DNA of 64,000 nt from Deltaproteobacteria bacterium (GCA_016792625.1 JAEUKK010000096.1:1-64000), one strand, 5' to 3'; counted from the first letter of the stretch, positions 50,103-59,175 are shown. Notes: generated by a model from the sequence alone, not told the origin. Translations and numbers: made by a program.

Positions 50103-50471
50103 TCAGGCTCCTCGGCGGGCGACGCCGCTGGCGTCCCCGGTGTGGGTGCGGAAGGGGTCAGAGGCCACCGGCACGCCGAGGGTGGCGGCGAGGCGCCGCA
50201 CAAGACGGCTGCCCTCCCCGCGCAGGGCGCGCAGCTCGCCCTCGCCGGCGAGGGTGACCTCCTCGGCGCGCAGGACCTTCTGGCGGTCCCACGAGCCGGT
50301 GAGCTTGGCGTCGATGCTCGCGAGCGCGGTCAGCAGGCCGGCCACGATGGGCTCGGCCGCGGCGGAGAGCCCGCTCAGCGCGCCCTCGAGCGCGCCCGGG
50401 CCCCCGCGGCTGGCGTCGGAGTACCCGAGGTAGAGCCGCACCTGGGCCCGCTGGTCGTCGGTCAGGGCCAA
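50103..50471 (-). CDS. Head-tail connector-like protein
   Basis: A 122-residue all-helical protein (LTDDQRAQVRLYLGYSD, then AEPIVAGLLTALASIDAKL, then LRAEEVTLAGEGELRAL) of the kind that follows major capsid genes and forms the adaptor ring. Assignment rests mainly on position and size. Confidence 0.68.
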   Translation of the reverse strand: MALTDDQRAQVRLYLGYSDASRGGPGALEGALSGLSAAAEPIVAGLLTALASIDAKLTGSWDRQKVLRAEEVTLAGEGELRALRGEGSRLVRRLAATLGVPVASDPFRTHTGDASGVARRGA

Positions 50472-50484
50472 GGCGGCCTCCGGC

Positions 50485-51552
50485 TCAGGTGAGGGTGAGC
50501 TTGGCGGCGGCGTTGCGGCGCTTGAGGCGCAGCTGCACGTCGGCCACCATCTGCAGCCGGGTCGAGTCGCCGGTCTTGCCCAGCGCGTTGATCTGCACGG
50601 CGATGCGCTTGCCGGCGCGCTTCATGGCCGCGACGATCTCGTCGAGCGACACGGTGCTGCCGTAGAGCTCTTTGATCATCCGCTGCAGCTGCCCCGGGTC
50701 GAGGCTGGTCCAGTTCGGGGGCACCTGGCGGTAGCTGAGGTAGCGGCTGTCCAGCGCGTACATGGTCTGGCTGGTGCAGTGGCGGTCTTCGATGACCGGC
50801 ACGCCGTCGACGGTCAGGTAGCGGAAGCCGAGGCCGATGACGTCGACCTTCTCGCCAGCCAGCGCCGCGGTGGTCAGCGGCGCGGTCTGCACCTGCACCA
50901 AGCCGTCGCCGAGCTCGAGCAGCGCGTCATAGACGGTGCCGTCGGTGACGATGAACTCGGGGTAGCGGCCGGTCGCGTCCTTGAAGGGGCGCAGCAGCTT
51001 GGTGCGGATGCCGGCGACCGAGAGCGCGCTCAGGGCCAGCGTCTGCTCACCCGAGGCCCAGGAGGTGTAGGTCGACTGGGCGAGGCCGGCGTAGGTGCCG
51101 GTGCTGTCGACCGCACGGCCCAGGCCCTCAATCTGGGCCGGGCTGGCCGCGACCGAGCCGCTGTAGGTGTGCTGGCTGATCTTGGTGGCCAGCTCTTCAG
51201 CAGCGTCCCGCAGCTCCTCTTGGAGCAGCGCGTCGCCCGCGCCGAGCCGGCCGTTGGCGGCGCCCACGCGCTGGGCGGTGCCGGTGACCTGGGCGTAGGA
51301 CTCGTAGTGGGCCCAAGCCAGCGTGGCCTGCTGACGGGCGTCGGTCGAGAAGTCGCCGCTGCCGACGGCGTAGCCCTCGGCCCGCGCCCCCGCAGTGTTG
51401 CGGCCCTCGAACTTCACCGACCAAGTGCAGGTGGCGTTCGGCTCGGGCTCACAGCCGAGCAGGTTGGGGAGCACGGCGTCGCGGCGGAACTGTGCCTCGA
51501 GCACCTCGGCGAGGATGATGTTCAGGACGGCAGAGATGGTGGCGAGGTTCAT
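50485..51552 (-). CDS. Major capsid protein
   Basis: A 355-residue protein in the position of the major capsid protein, directly after a scaffold gene and before connectors. The pattern agrees with HK97-fold capsid proteins: N-terminal arm, a long helix (ELRDAAEELATKISQHTY), an insertion, and a C-terminal part with VIEDRHCTSQTMYALDSRYLSY typical of the A/P domain region of many caudoviral capsids. Confidence 0.82.
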   Translation of the reverse strand: MNLATISAVLNIILAEVLEAQFRRDAVLPNLLGCEPEPNATCTWSVKFEGRNTAGARAEGYAVGSGDFSTDARQQATLAWAHYESYAQVTGTAQRVGAANGRLGAGDALLQEELRDAAEELATKISQHTYSGSVAASPAQIEGLGRAVDSTGTYAGLAQSTYTSWASGEQTLALSALSVAGIRTKLLRPFKDATGRYPEFIVTDGTVYDALLELGDGLVQVQTAPLTTAALAGEKVDVIGLGFRYLTVDGVPVIEDRHCTSQTMYALDSRYLSYRQVPPNWTSLDPGQLQRMIKELYGSTVSLDEIVAAMKRAGKRIAVQINALGKTGDSTRLQMVADVQLRLKRRNAAAKLTLT

Positions 51553-51613
51553 GGGGCCTCCGGTGGGGGGCGAGGGTGGAGCGGCGGGGCGGGCGCGCGG
51601 CGCGGGCTGGGGC

Positions 51614-52291
51614 TCAGCCCGCCGCGCTCAGGGCAGAGAGGGCCCCGCCGAGGCCGCGGCCCGCGAGGTCGGAGAGCTTGGCGGTGCCGTCGCCACCGGC
51701 CGGGCCCGCGCCGAAGCCAGGGCCGCCGCCGGTCCCCTGGGCGGGGCTGGGCGGCAGGAAGAGCTTCCCGGTGTCGGACTTGAGCCAGGACGCGGCGCCC
51801 TCGTCGAGGCCGAGCACGGCGTCCATGCCGAGGCGATCCTTGCCCTTCCAGCCGCCCTTCTCGGTGTCGATGACGCCCTGTTCCTTGAGGACAGCCATGG
51901 CCACCCCCACGCGGTCGGCGGGCACGCCCGCCTTCTGCAGGGCCTCGCGGACCGAGACGTGCACGGCGTCGACCTTGCGGGCGGCGGCCTCATCGGCCCG
52001 GGCCTTCTCGGTGGCCTCGAGCCGCTGGCGCAGGGCGGTGAGCTCGGCGGCGGTGGCCGCGTCGGGGCCCGCAGCGCCGCCCTCGGGCTTCTTCTCACCC
52101 TCGGGCTTCTTCTCGCCCTCGGGCTTGGCCTTGACCGCCTCGAGCTCGGCGCGGAGCTTCGCGTTGTCCTGCTCGAGCTTGGTCAGGCTGGGCTTGAGCG
52201 CCTCGCCGATGAGGGGCGAGAGGGCCTCGGCGGTGATGCTGCCCTTGATGAGCGCGGTGATCTTGTCGAGGTCGGCCTGGTCGAGCGGCAT
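51614..52291 (-). CDS. Capsid scaffold protein
   Basis: A 225-residue, highly charged, helical protein with a Lys/Glu-rich repeat (three copies of PEGEKK-like units, about 62-80) and coiled-coil regions (KLEQDNAKLRAELEAVK, ALRQRLEATEKARADEA). It precedes the capsid gene and starts at the ATG at 52291 behind GGAG. Such proteins direct procapsid assembly and are removed. No protease motif is seen, so a separate protease is not evident. Confidence 0.78.
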   Translation of the reverse strand: MPLDQADLDKITALIKGSITAEALSPLIGEALKPSLTKLEQDNAKLRAELEAVKAKPEGEKKPEGEKKPEGGAAGPDAATAAELTALRQRLEATEKARADEAAARKVDAVHVSVREALQKAGVPADRVGVAMAVLKEQGVIDTEKGGWKGKDRLGMDAVLGLDEGAASWLKSDTGKLFLPPSPAQGTGGGPGFGAGPAGGDGTAKLSDLAGRGLGGALSALSAAG

Positions 52292-52397
52292 CGGTGGCTC
52301 CAAAACGGCGAAGCCCCGGCGCGGGGCCGGGGCGGGTAGGGTGGGTGGTGGCTAAGGCTCGGCGGAGGGGGCGAGGCCGCACCCCGAGGAGGTGCCG

Positions 52398-52700
52398 ATG
52401 GGGCTGAGCTTCGAGGTGTTGATCGTGCCGGCGGAGGACCTGCCCGGCATCTGGGTCGCCCTCTGTCCGCAGCTCGGGGTCTGCACGCAGGGAACCTCGG
52501 TGCCCAACGCCGTCGAGATGGCACAAGAGGCCATCGAGCTGTCCATCGAAGACGACCTCGCCGAGGGCCGCGACCCTCTCGACCGCGAGCGGCATGACCA
52601 GTGGTGGGACGAGCGCCGTCGGGAGCTCGAAGAGGCGCGGGGCGGTCAAGACCCCGACCGGGTCGTTGAGCGCGTGACGGTGGAGTGGGGCGGAGCCTGA
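52398..52700 (+). CDS. Orphan HicB-like antitoxin
   Basis: A 100-residue protein starting at an ATG preceded by GAGGAGGT. The pattern SFEVLIVPAEDLPGIWVALCPQLGVCTQGTSVPNAVEMAQEAIEL is that of the partial RNase H fold of HicB (strand-strand-helix with a Gly-Thr turn; quoted here as successive short motifs SFEVLIVPAED, GIWVALCPQL, GTSVPNAVEMAQEAI). No HicA-like gene lies next to it. It sits on the plus strand inside the structural block, between the scaffold and MuF immunity genes, so it is probably cargo. Confidence 0.62.
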   Translation: MGLSFEVLIVPAEDLPGIWVALCPQLGVCTQGTSVPNAVEMAQEAIELSIEDDLAEGRDPLDRERHDQWWDERRRELEEARGGQDPDRVVERVTVEWGGA

Positions 52701-52715
52701 GCCTTGAAGCAACAA

Positions 52716-52741
52716 CGCCGCCAGAGCTGCGCTGGGCGGCG
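52716..52741. terminator. Hairpin between convergent cargo and structural genes
   Basis: CGCCGCCAG (52716-52724) can pair with CTGGGCGGCG (52732-52741) with one bulged base and a 7-base loop. It lies between the convergent HicB-like gene (ends 52700) and the candidate immunity gene (ends 52771). No U-tract is present. Confidence 0.45.
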
Positions 52742-52770
52742 GAGAGAGCGTCATTGGCGAGCCGCTGCGG

Positions 52771-53151
52771 TCAGACTGGCCCGAGGCTCTTGACCAAGAA
52801 CGGCCGGTAGTAGTCGTCCTTCGCGCGGTAGCGGACCTCGCCCGCGGCGGTGCGGTCGACCATCACGAAGTCGAACTCGGTGACGATGGCGAGCTCGCCG
52901 GGGATGAGGGCGAGGGCACGGGCGATGACCTCGTCCATGCGCACAAACACGTCATCGTCGTCTTCCCCGTGCTGAAACACGAGGATGCGGTCGACGACCG
53001 GTCGCCGGCTTGGGAGGTACTCTTGACCGAGGCTGGCCGCCAGCTTCGCGTCGATGGGGAGGCTGCCAAACTTCAGGTCGGGGACAGGCGTGCAGATGGC
53101 GGCGCGCACGGCGTCGTCGATGGGGATCGGGACGTAGACATCGAAGTCCAT
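52771..53151 (-). CDS. Candidate immunity protein for the MuF-linked toxin
   Basis: A 126-residue acidic protein (DDDDVFVRMDE, DFDVYVPIPIDD) starting 4 bases after the stop of the MuF-toxin gene. This gap and the shared strand mean the two are coupled. No family is recognised; the role as immunity protein is inferred from position directly downstream of a polymorphic-toxin C-terminus, which is the standard layout, and from its small size and acidity. Confidence 0.65.
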   Translation of the reverse strand: MDFDVYVPIPIDDAVRAAICTPVPDLKFGSLPIDAKLAASLGQEYLPSRRPVVDRILVFQHGEDDDDVFVRMDEVIARALALIPGELAIVTEFDFVMVDRTAAGEVRYRAKDDYYRPFLVKSLGPV

Positions 53152-53155
53152 GGAG

Positions 53156-54733
53156 TCACCATATCCGTGAGAGCTGTGGTCGTCCCGTGGGTTTCGCCGT
53201 GACCACGAGCAGCTCATCGACGCCCGAGCCCTCCAAGTAGCCGGGGTCCTCCTCGAGCGCGCGCTGAAGGTCCGCCGCCGTCAACGGGGTGTCGGTGAGG
53301 TTGAACACCACGCGACGCGCCTGGCCGTCGGCCGCCTTCCGGCGGGCGCGGTCCAGCACGTTCAGCGCGCTGGGCGTGGTCGGCGCGACGCAATCCCACG
53401 CCACACCACTGATGGTGTAGTCGGGGGCCTTCAGCCGGGTTGGCTCAGGGAGCTGAACGACGTCAAAGCCCAGTTGGGCGAGCAGCTCGGCCGTCTCGTT
53501 CTCGCGGCGGTCAGCCCGGGCGCGACCTTCCTCGCCACGCACCTTCTTCGGCCGTCCGCCCGGCTTGGCGTTGGGGTCGTAGGGCCGCACGGGCTCGGTG
53601 CGCGGCCGGCCGCCTCGCGGGTCAGGTGTCGTGGTCACGCCGCTGCGGTGGTCAGGCTCGTTGACGCCCCAGCTCTCCCGCCACAGGTGCTGCCGGCCCC
53701 GGTCGTGGAAGTGCGCCGGGTAGGTGTCGCCCTCGTAGGCGCCGCCGACGACGGGCCACAGCACGCCGCTCACGCGCAGCCCGGCCTTGCCGCGCATGGC
53801 CCGCTGACCCGGCAGGCCGGGGCGCCCGCGCATGCGCTGGGCGGCGAGCTGCACGAGGTCCACGCGCACCTGGAACTTCCCGTCCAGCGGCCGGGTCATC
53901 CCGTGCACCACCTGGCTGAACGGGTGGTTGCGGAGGTCGTCGATGTGCTCGCTGGCCCGCATCACCAGGGGCGGGCGGCCAGCGACGCCGAGGGCGCCGT
54001 TGATGCGGTCGGCGGCCAAGCCGGCGGCCTCGCGGTGCCCGACGTCGTAGGCGCCGGCGGTCTCCATCCGGGCGATGAGCATGCCGCGGCCGCGGGCGGT
54101 GGCGAGCACGCCGCCGAGGCCGGTGAGGCGGGCGGCGATGTCGGGCAGGCTCTGGTTGGTGGCGAGGCCGACGGCGACCTCGCGCTGCATCTCGGCGGCG
54201 AGGTCGGCGCCATAGCGGGCGAGGCTCTGCTCGACCCGCTGCACCAGCAGGCCGTCTTGGGCGACCTGGGCGACCATGCGGGCGCGCAGGGGCTGGCCGA
54301 CGACCAGGCCGTCCTCTTCGCCCGGCGCCTGGTCGGCGGTCGGGGCGGGCGGCAGGCGCAGGCCCGTCTCGGCGGCTTGGATGGCGGCGAGCAGGGGGGC
54401 GAGCTCGGGGTCGAGCTCAAGCAGCTCCAGCGCGTGCCGGCCGCCCAGCGTGGCCCCGGCCCGGGCGTGGCCGGCGAGGGCGCCGACGCCGCGGTCGGTC
54501 AGCGTGCGGGTGGCGCTGCGGACGAGCAGCAGGAGCACGCGGGCCTGCTGCGCAGAGAAGGGCGTGCGCTCTTGGCCGGCGGGCAGGCCCTCTTGGAGGC
54601 GCAGCAGCGCCGTGCGCAGCTCTTCGTCGGCGAGCAGCAGCACCGCGAGCAGAGCCTGCTGGGCGGCGGCGTCGAGGGCGCTGAGCTCCGCCTCCTGCCG
54701 CCGGAGCAGGCGCTCGAGGCGGCGGGGGTCCAT
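53156..54733 (-). CDS. MuF-family head morphogenesis protein fused to a CdiA-type toxin domain
   Basis: A 525-residue protein. Residues about 150-300 carry the MuF/SPP1 gp7 signature (IARMETAGAYDVGHREAAG, about 220-238). Residues about 405-525 match the CdiA C-terminal tRNA-nuclease pattern: RRENETAELLAQLGFDVVQLP as two adjoining motifs, KAPDY (435-439), a DC at 447-448, a QARRVVFNLTD strand, and a final DELLVVTAKP strand. A Pro/Gly/Lys-rich linker (about 370-404) joins the parts. MuF proteins ride in the head with the DNA, and MuF polymorphic toxins are known from temperate phages. The downstream 126-residue gene is the likely immunity gene. Nuclease activity is inferred. Confidence 0.85.
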   Translation of the reverse strand: MDPRRLERLLRRQEAELSALDAAAQQALLAVLLLADEELRTALLRLQEGLPAGQERTPFSAQQARVLLLLVRSATRTLTDRGVGALAGHARAGATLGGRHALELLELDPELAPLLAAIQAAETGLRLPPAPTADQAPGEEDGLVVGQPLRARMVAQVAQDGLLVQRVEQSLARYGADLAAEMQREVAVGLATNQSLPDIAARLTGLGGVLATARGRGMLIARMETAGAYDVGHREAAGLAADRINGALGVAGRPPLVMRASEHIDDLRNHPFSQVVHGMTRPLDGKFQVRVDLVQLAAQRMRGRPGLPGQRAMRGKAGLRVSGVLWPVVGGAYEGDTYPAHFHDRGRQHLWRESWGVNEPDHRSGVTTTPDPRGGRPRTEPVRPYDPNAKPGGRPKKVRGEEGRARADRRENETAELLAQLGFDVVQLPEPTRLKAPDYTISGVAWDCVAPTTPSALNVLDRARRKAADGQARRVVFNLTDTPLTAADLQRALEEDPGYLEGSGVDELLVVTAKPTGRPQLSRIW

Positions 54734-56208
54734 CAGGGGGCTCCTGCGCGCCGGCGGTCAAAGGCCGCCGCGGGGTCGAGGCCGTCGCCGTCGGGGTCGT
54801 CGTCGGTGGCGCCGTCGATCTCCACCCGGACCTGGTCGAGCTCCTCGGGGCGGACGGCGGCGCCGAGCACCCGCTCCGCTTGGACCCGGGCGAGCAGCCG
54901 CCGGAAGGTCGGGCTGAGGCGGGCGGCATCGACGGCCATCGTCGCGCTGCGGAGGAAGGTCTCGAGGTCCTCGACGTGCCAGCCGTCGAGGCCGCGGACG
55001 ACGGGCTGCACCTTGTCTTGGCGGACCGCCGCGACCAGCTCCAGGGTGCGCCGCATGGCGCCGAGCACCCGGCCGGACAGCGCCGTGAGCAGCACGTCTG
55101 CAGCCTTCCAGTCGGCGTTCTTGCTCGCGCCCGACTGGGCTTGAGCGTGCTCTGGGTTGACCGCCTGGGCCATGGCCTGCACGGCGCGGAAGAGATCGGC
55201 CCGGTCGGCGTCGCGCTCAGCCCGCAGGTGCTGGAACGCTACTCCGCTGGGCGCGACGAACTTGGCCTCGTCGACGCCCTCGGAGTCGCGATCGAGGTGG
55301 AGGTAGTGGCCGTGCCCGAGCTTGGGGGTGTCGGCGGCGAAGTCCCGGCTGCGGATCACCAGCAGCTCGTGGGCGGCCTGGTGCAGCGCCCAGGCCAGCT
55401 CGTTCTCGGACCGGGTGAGCTTCACCGCGACGTCTTCGAGCCGGTGCATGGCCCAGAGGTTTAGCGGCAGGCTCAGGCGGACGACGGGCAGCTGCCCAAA
55501 GCCGTGGGCGACGGCCGCCAGCTCGACGGCCTCGTCCTCGGGGCCGGGCTCGGCCTGGTCCTCGCGCGGCCGCCACTCCCAGCGGCGGACCTGCTGGGCG
55601 TCGATGTAGGTCCAGGTCCGCACACGGGCGCGGGCCTGCTCGGGCGCGCCGCGCACCTCGGTGTCCCCGACGAACAGCAGCCAGCGCAGCTCTCCGCCCG
55701 GCCCCTCACCCCAGTCCAGTACCTGCTCGGGCGGGATGCGGTGCAGCCGCACGTCCAGGGCGCCGGCGCGCAGCTGGTCACCGAGCGACGACCAGGCCGC
55801 GCCGGGGGCGGCCGCGGGCAGGTCGAGCCAGAGGTAGGCGTGCCGGGCGACCAGCGCGTCCTCGACCAGCGGGGGCCAGAGCTCGGCCCAGCCGGTGCCC
55901 ACGCCGTCGGCGTCGGCGAGCAGCCGGGCGTAGAAGTCGGCCGAGCCCGCCGCCTCGGCGCCCAGGCCCTCGACCACCGGCGGCTCGGCGAAGAGCAGCC
56001 CCACCAGGGTGCTCAGCAGGCCCCCGACGTGGTTGGTGTAGGTCAGCAGGGCGAGGCGCTCGTCGTAGACCTCTTTGGGCTCGACGCCGCGCTGGGGGAA
56101 CCAGGCCGCGCGCATCGCGTGCCACCGCGGGCCGCCCTCGAACAGGGCGCGCAGGCGCTCCCGCCGGTCGGCGTCGGCGCGGCGCTGGCTGAGCAGCTTG
56201 ACCTTCAT
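54733..56208 (-). CDS. Portal protein
   Basis: A 491-residue protein between TerL and MuF. It has the portal layout: N-terminal acidic/helical part (YDERLALLTYTNHVGGLLSTLVGLLF), a beta-rich wing, a long stem-type helix region (LTRSENELAWALHQAAHELLVI), and a C-terminal crown ending in an acidic calcium-like stretch DGATDDDPDGDGLDP. The portal forms the ring through which DNA enters. Its stop overlaps the MuF start (TGATG) and its start overlaps TerL (ATGA). Confidence 0.85.
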   Translation of the reverse strand: MKVKLLSQRRADADRRERLRALFEGGPRWHAMRAAWFPQRGVEPKEVYDERLALLTYTNHVGGLLSTLVGLLFAEPPVVEGLGAEAAGSADFYARLLADADGVGTGWAELWPPLVEDALVARHAYLWLDLPAAAPGAAWSSLGDQLRAGALDVRLHRIPPEQVLDWGEGPGGELRWLLFVGDTEVRGAPEQARARVRTWTYIDAQQVRRWEWRPREDQAEPGPEDEAVELAAVAHGFGQLPVVRLSLPLNLWAMHRLEDVAVKLTRSENELAWALHQAAHELLVIRSRDFAADTPKLGHGHYLHLDRDSEGVDEAKFVAPSGVAFQHLRAERDADRADLFRAVQAMAQAVNPEHAQAQSGASKNADWKAADVLLTALSGRVLGAMRRTLELVAAVRQDKVQPVVRGLDGWHVEDLETFLRSATMAVDAARLSPTFRRLLARVQAERVLGAAVRPEELDQVRVEIDGATDDDPDGDGLDPAAAFDRRRAGAP

Positions 56209-57974
56209 CGGCGGCGCTCCTCGACCATCTGCGGGCCGTGGCCCGGGCGGCGGGCCCAGCAGCCCTCGACCGCGTCGGGGCCGTCGTCGTGGTCGCCGTT
56301 GGGGAAGTCGTCGAACTGCGCCAGCACCTCGGGCGGCACGCCCGCGGGGTGGACCTGCAGCCAGCCCGCGGTGAGCGGCACGTCGAGGCTGGCAATGCGC
56401 GCGACCTTGTCGTCGGTCGAGGGCTCGGCGATGACCTGCAGCTGCCAGAAGCGCCCAGCCTCGCGCCGCTCTCGCTGCATGCGGGCGAAGTCGTTGGCGA
56501 GCATGGCCTGGAAGCCGTTGCTCTCGAGGCTGACCCGCCGCATGCCCCAGCGCTCGGCGATGGCCCAGAGCGCCTCGAGCTGCGCGCTCGGGCGGGCCCG
56601 GCGCATCCACACCTGCAGCAGGAAGCCGAAGCCGAAGCGGTCGAAGGCGATGACCGCCAGGGCGGCGAAGTCGCCGTCGCCCTCGCCCAACGCCGGGTCC
56701 CAGCGGCCGCGCACCTGGCAGTCGGCGAGCCGGACGCGGCGCCCGTCGGCGGCGATGATGACCTCGTCCTCGCGGTCGCGCTCGAGGCGGCAGCGGGCGA
56801 AGCGCGCGCTGTCGAAGAGGGCGGCGGTTGGGTCGCGGGGCTCGTTCTGCAGCTCGCGCAGCACGCTGCGCATGCCCTGCGACCAGATGATCAGGTAGAC
56901 CGCGAAGAGCGGCACCGCGACCGGGTCGAGCAGCTCGGCGCCCGCGTCCATCTCGGCGCGGCGGTCGGCGTAGAAGCGGCGGGCCGCGGCCTCGCGCACC
57001 TCGAGCGGGCCGAGCGTCAGGTCCGCCCAGACCGCGCGGCAGGCCTCCCAGAGGTCGGCGCGGTCCGGCCACCGGATCACGGCGGCGAAGCGGCGGGCGT
57101 CCCAGCCCGGGTGCTTGAGCAGCCGCGCCAGGATGGCGTCGGGGTGGAGCACCGTGCCCACCCACTCGACCACGAGGCCGCCGTCTCCCGCCGAGGGGCC
57201 GGCCTTGAGGATGTCGTCGTCGAGGAACTGCTGCGCCCGCGCCCGCTGGCGGGCCGAGGCGACGCGGTCGGGGCGCTCGCCGTCGTCGACCACCATGCGG
57301 GAGGGGCGGTGGCCCGCGATGTTGCTGCCGCGGACCTGCGTGCCGAAGGACTTGGCGATGACGCCGCAGAGCACGCCCTCCCAGCCGAGCATCGACCAGC
57401 GGAGCTTGCCGCCGCGCACCAGGAAGGGGCCCTTGGTGCCCTTGCGCGGGTCGGCCTCGGCGGCCGGGCGGGGCCCGCGGGCGCGGCGGGCGGGCCGGCG
57501 GCCTGGGGCGGTCGGGGCGCGGACCTGCGGCGCGAAGAGGCGCGCCAGCTCGCTGCCCTCCTCCACGAACCAGCCGCGCAGGTCGTCAGAGATCGCCGCC
57601 GCCAGCTCGCGCTCGGCCGAGACGACCAGGCAGCAGCGGTCCAGCCCGAAGACCAGCGCGTGGGCGAGCCGGGCCTTGGCGATGGTCGTCTTGGCGATGC
57701 CGCGGGGCGCCGCCGTGGCGCGCAGGGCCGTGCGGGCCCGGGCGGAGGCCGGGGGGTCGACAGGCGCGAGCAGGTGGTGGTGGGCCGGGTTCCACGGCCG
57801 CCCAAAGGTCGACGGCCAGCACCACTTCGCGAAGAAGCCGATGTCGAAGCGGCAGCGCATCCGCACGAGCTCGTCACGGGTCCGCCGGTCCGAGGCCACC
57901 CAGAGCCGCTCGAACGAGCTCGGCGGCAGCGCCGCCACCGCGCGGGCCGTCGTCAGCCACGCCTCCGTCGGCAT
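56205..57974 (-). CDS. Terminase large subunit
   Basis: A 589-residue packaging ATPase/nuclease. The ATPase has a Walker-A-like APRGIAKTT (about 88-96), unusual in having no classic GKT, and a Walker B MVVDDGERPD (about 234-243). The nuclease part has DPALGEGDGDFAALAVI (about 420-436) and a late acidic cluster NGDHDDGPDAVEG (about 566-578). The start at 57974 has GGGAGA upstream but overlaps the TerS gene by 101 bases; a start at 57860 would remove the overlap but has no good ribosome-binding site. Confidence 0.88.
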   Translation of the reverse strand: MPTEAWLTTARAVAALPPSSFERLWVASDRRTRDELVRMRCRFDIGFFAKWCWPSTFGRPWNPAHHHLLAPVDPPASARARTALRATAAPRGIAKTTIAKARLAHALVFGLDRCCLVVSAERELAAAISDDLRGWFVEEGSELARLFAPQVRAPTAPGRRPARRARGPRPAAEADPRKGTKGPFLVRGGKLRWSMLGWEGVLCGVIAKSFGTQVRGSNIAGHRPSRMVVDDGERPDRVASARQRARAQQFLDDDILKAGPSAGDGGLVVEWVGTVLHPDAILARLLKHPGWDARRFAAVIRWPDRADLWEACRAVWADLTLGPLEVREAAARRFYADRRAEMDAGAELLDPVAVPLFAVYLIIWSQGMRSVLRELQNEPRDPTAALFDSARFARCRLERDREDEVIIAADGRRVRLADCQVRGRWDPALGEGDGDFAALAVIAFDRFGFGFLLQVWMRRARPSAQLEALWAIAERWGMRRVSLESNGFQAMLANDFARMQRERREAGRFWQLQVIAEPSTDDKVARIASLDVPLTAGWLQVHPAGVPPEVLAQFDDFPNGDHDDGPDAVEGCWARRPGHGPQMVEERRR

Positions 57975-58443
57975 CGTCGTCTCCCGCCAGGCGGGCCTCC
58001 ATGCTCAGCAGGTCCGGCACCACGTCGAGCAGGTCGGCCAGGGCGCCGATGAGGTCCCGGGCGGCGCGGGGGTTCTCGAGCGCCTTGTCCGAGTCGAGGA
58101 AGGCCAGGGCCCGGCGCTTGAAGCCGACGATGTGCGCCTGGTCGTGGCCGTCCATGGCGGCGAGGCCGGGCCGCGCCGAGCGCTCGATCCCGCTCGGGGC
58201 GGGCTCGTGATCAGCGGCGGGGCCGCGGCTCCGCGCGCTCGACCGAGCGGTGGGCGCCCGGGGAACGCTCGCCTGGCGCTCGCCCCCAGGCGGCGCGGCG
58301 CTGGCCTGCTTGGCCTCGGTCAGCCAGCGGCGGATGGTGCTGGCGGGCAGCCCCTTGAAGTGGGCAGCGGCGGCGGCGGCGCCGACGCGGTTCATGTCCA
58401 TCCACATGAGGACAGAGATGCGATCAGGGCGCGCCTTGGCCAT
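57874..58443 (-). CDS. Terminase small subunit-like protein
   Basis: A 189-residue protein with an N-terminal helix-turn-helix (AAAAHFKGLPASTIRRWLTEAK, about 25-46, given as its core HFKGLPASTIRRW) and a helical C-terminal half ending in an acidic Gly-rich tail. It precedes TerL, the normal order. It would bind the packaging site and feed DNA to TerL. The start is at 58443. Confidence 0.75.
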   Translation of the reverse strand: MAKARPDRISVLMWMDMNRVGAAAAAAHFKGLPASTIRRWLTEAKQASAAPPGGERQASVPRAPTARSSARSRGPAADHEPAPSGIERSARPGLAAMDGHDQAHIVGFKRRALAFLDSDKALENPRAARDLIGALADLLDVVPDLLSMEARLAGDDDADGGVADDGPRGGGAAAELVRAALGGLGPADP

Positions 58444-58685
58444 CGCGCCTCCTCCCCACCTCCGAGCCTCAGGGCGCCAAAAGCAGCGAGCCCCGCGGCC
58501 TTGTCGGCGGCGGGGCAGGGAGCGTGGGAGAGGGACGGCCGGCGCTGCCGGAGGGTCGCGCGCCGGGGTGGGCGCACCTCGCCACCATGACGAAAGGCTA
58601 CCACCGGCCCGCGCGGGGCGCAAGCGGGCGGGCCGGTCGGCCTCAAGCTGGTGGCATTCGGGGCCGCCCCTGGGGTATGCCGTGG

Positions 58686-58705
58686 GTGCCGGGCACGCGC
58701 GGCAC
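58686..58705 (+). promoter_or_regulatory. Inverted repeat upstream of the HicB-like gene
   Basis: GTGCCG (58686-58691) and CGGCAC (58700-58705) form a dyad 37 bases before the HicB-like ATG, inside the 298-base divergent gap to TerS. HicB proteins often repress their own promoter through such sites. The rest of the gap (58444-58741) holds no gene. Confidence 0.4.
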
Positions 58706-58741
58706 GCCCGCGCAGCCGACCGCACCCTGGAGCCGACCGCC

Positions 58742-59170
58742 ATGCAGCTCACCCTCTTCGACCGACCGGACAAGCCGCGGAACCTCCGGGTGCTTCTCCA
58801 GTTCGACGCAGAGGTCGACGCCTGGGTGGGCGTCGTCGTCGAGCTCGACGTCGCCGCGCAGGCGCCCAGCCTCGCCCAGGCCCTCGAGCTCGCGCGCGAG
58901 GCCGCCCAGCTCCACGTCGACGAGAAGCTCCGCCGCCACGAAGACCCGGTCGAGGCCCCCGAGCCCGAGGCCGCGACCAGCGCTGAAGAGGTGCTCCGCC
59001 ACGGCGCCCCGATGGCGCTCGACGACATCGACGCCGCTGGCCGGCGCGACCCCGCCGTGCGCGCGGTCGGCTTCGTCCAGGTCGACGGCACGCGGGTCTT
59101 CCACCGCGAGGTGCCAGAGCGGCGGGCGGCGCCCTCGCCGATGTTCTTCGATCGCGTCGCGCAGGGCTGA
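58742..59170 (+). CDS. HicB-like antitoxin
   Basis: A 142-residue protein. Residues about 15-65 match the HicB pattern (LRVLLQFDAEVDAWVGVVVEL, given as LRVLLQFDAE and WVGVVVELD, then QAPSLAQALELAREAAQLHV), followed by a longer acidic C-terminal part than in most HicB proteins. It starts at 58742 and is followed 5 bases later by the HicA-like gene. It lies on the strand opposite to the phage genes. Confidence 0.7.
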   Translation: MQLTLFDRPDKPRNLRVLLQFDAEVDAWVGVVVELDVAAQAPSLAQALELAREAAQLHVDEKLRRHEDPVEAPEPEAATSAEEVLRHGAPMALDDIDAAGRRDPAVRAVGFVQVDGTRVFHREVPERRAAPSPMFFDRVAQG

Positions 59171-59175
59171 GGGCG

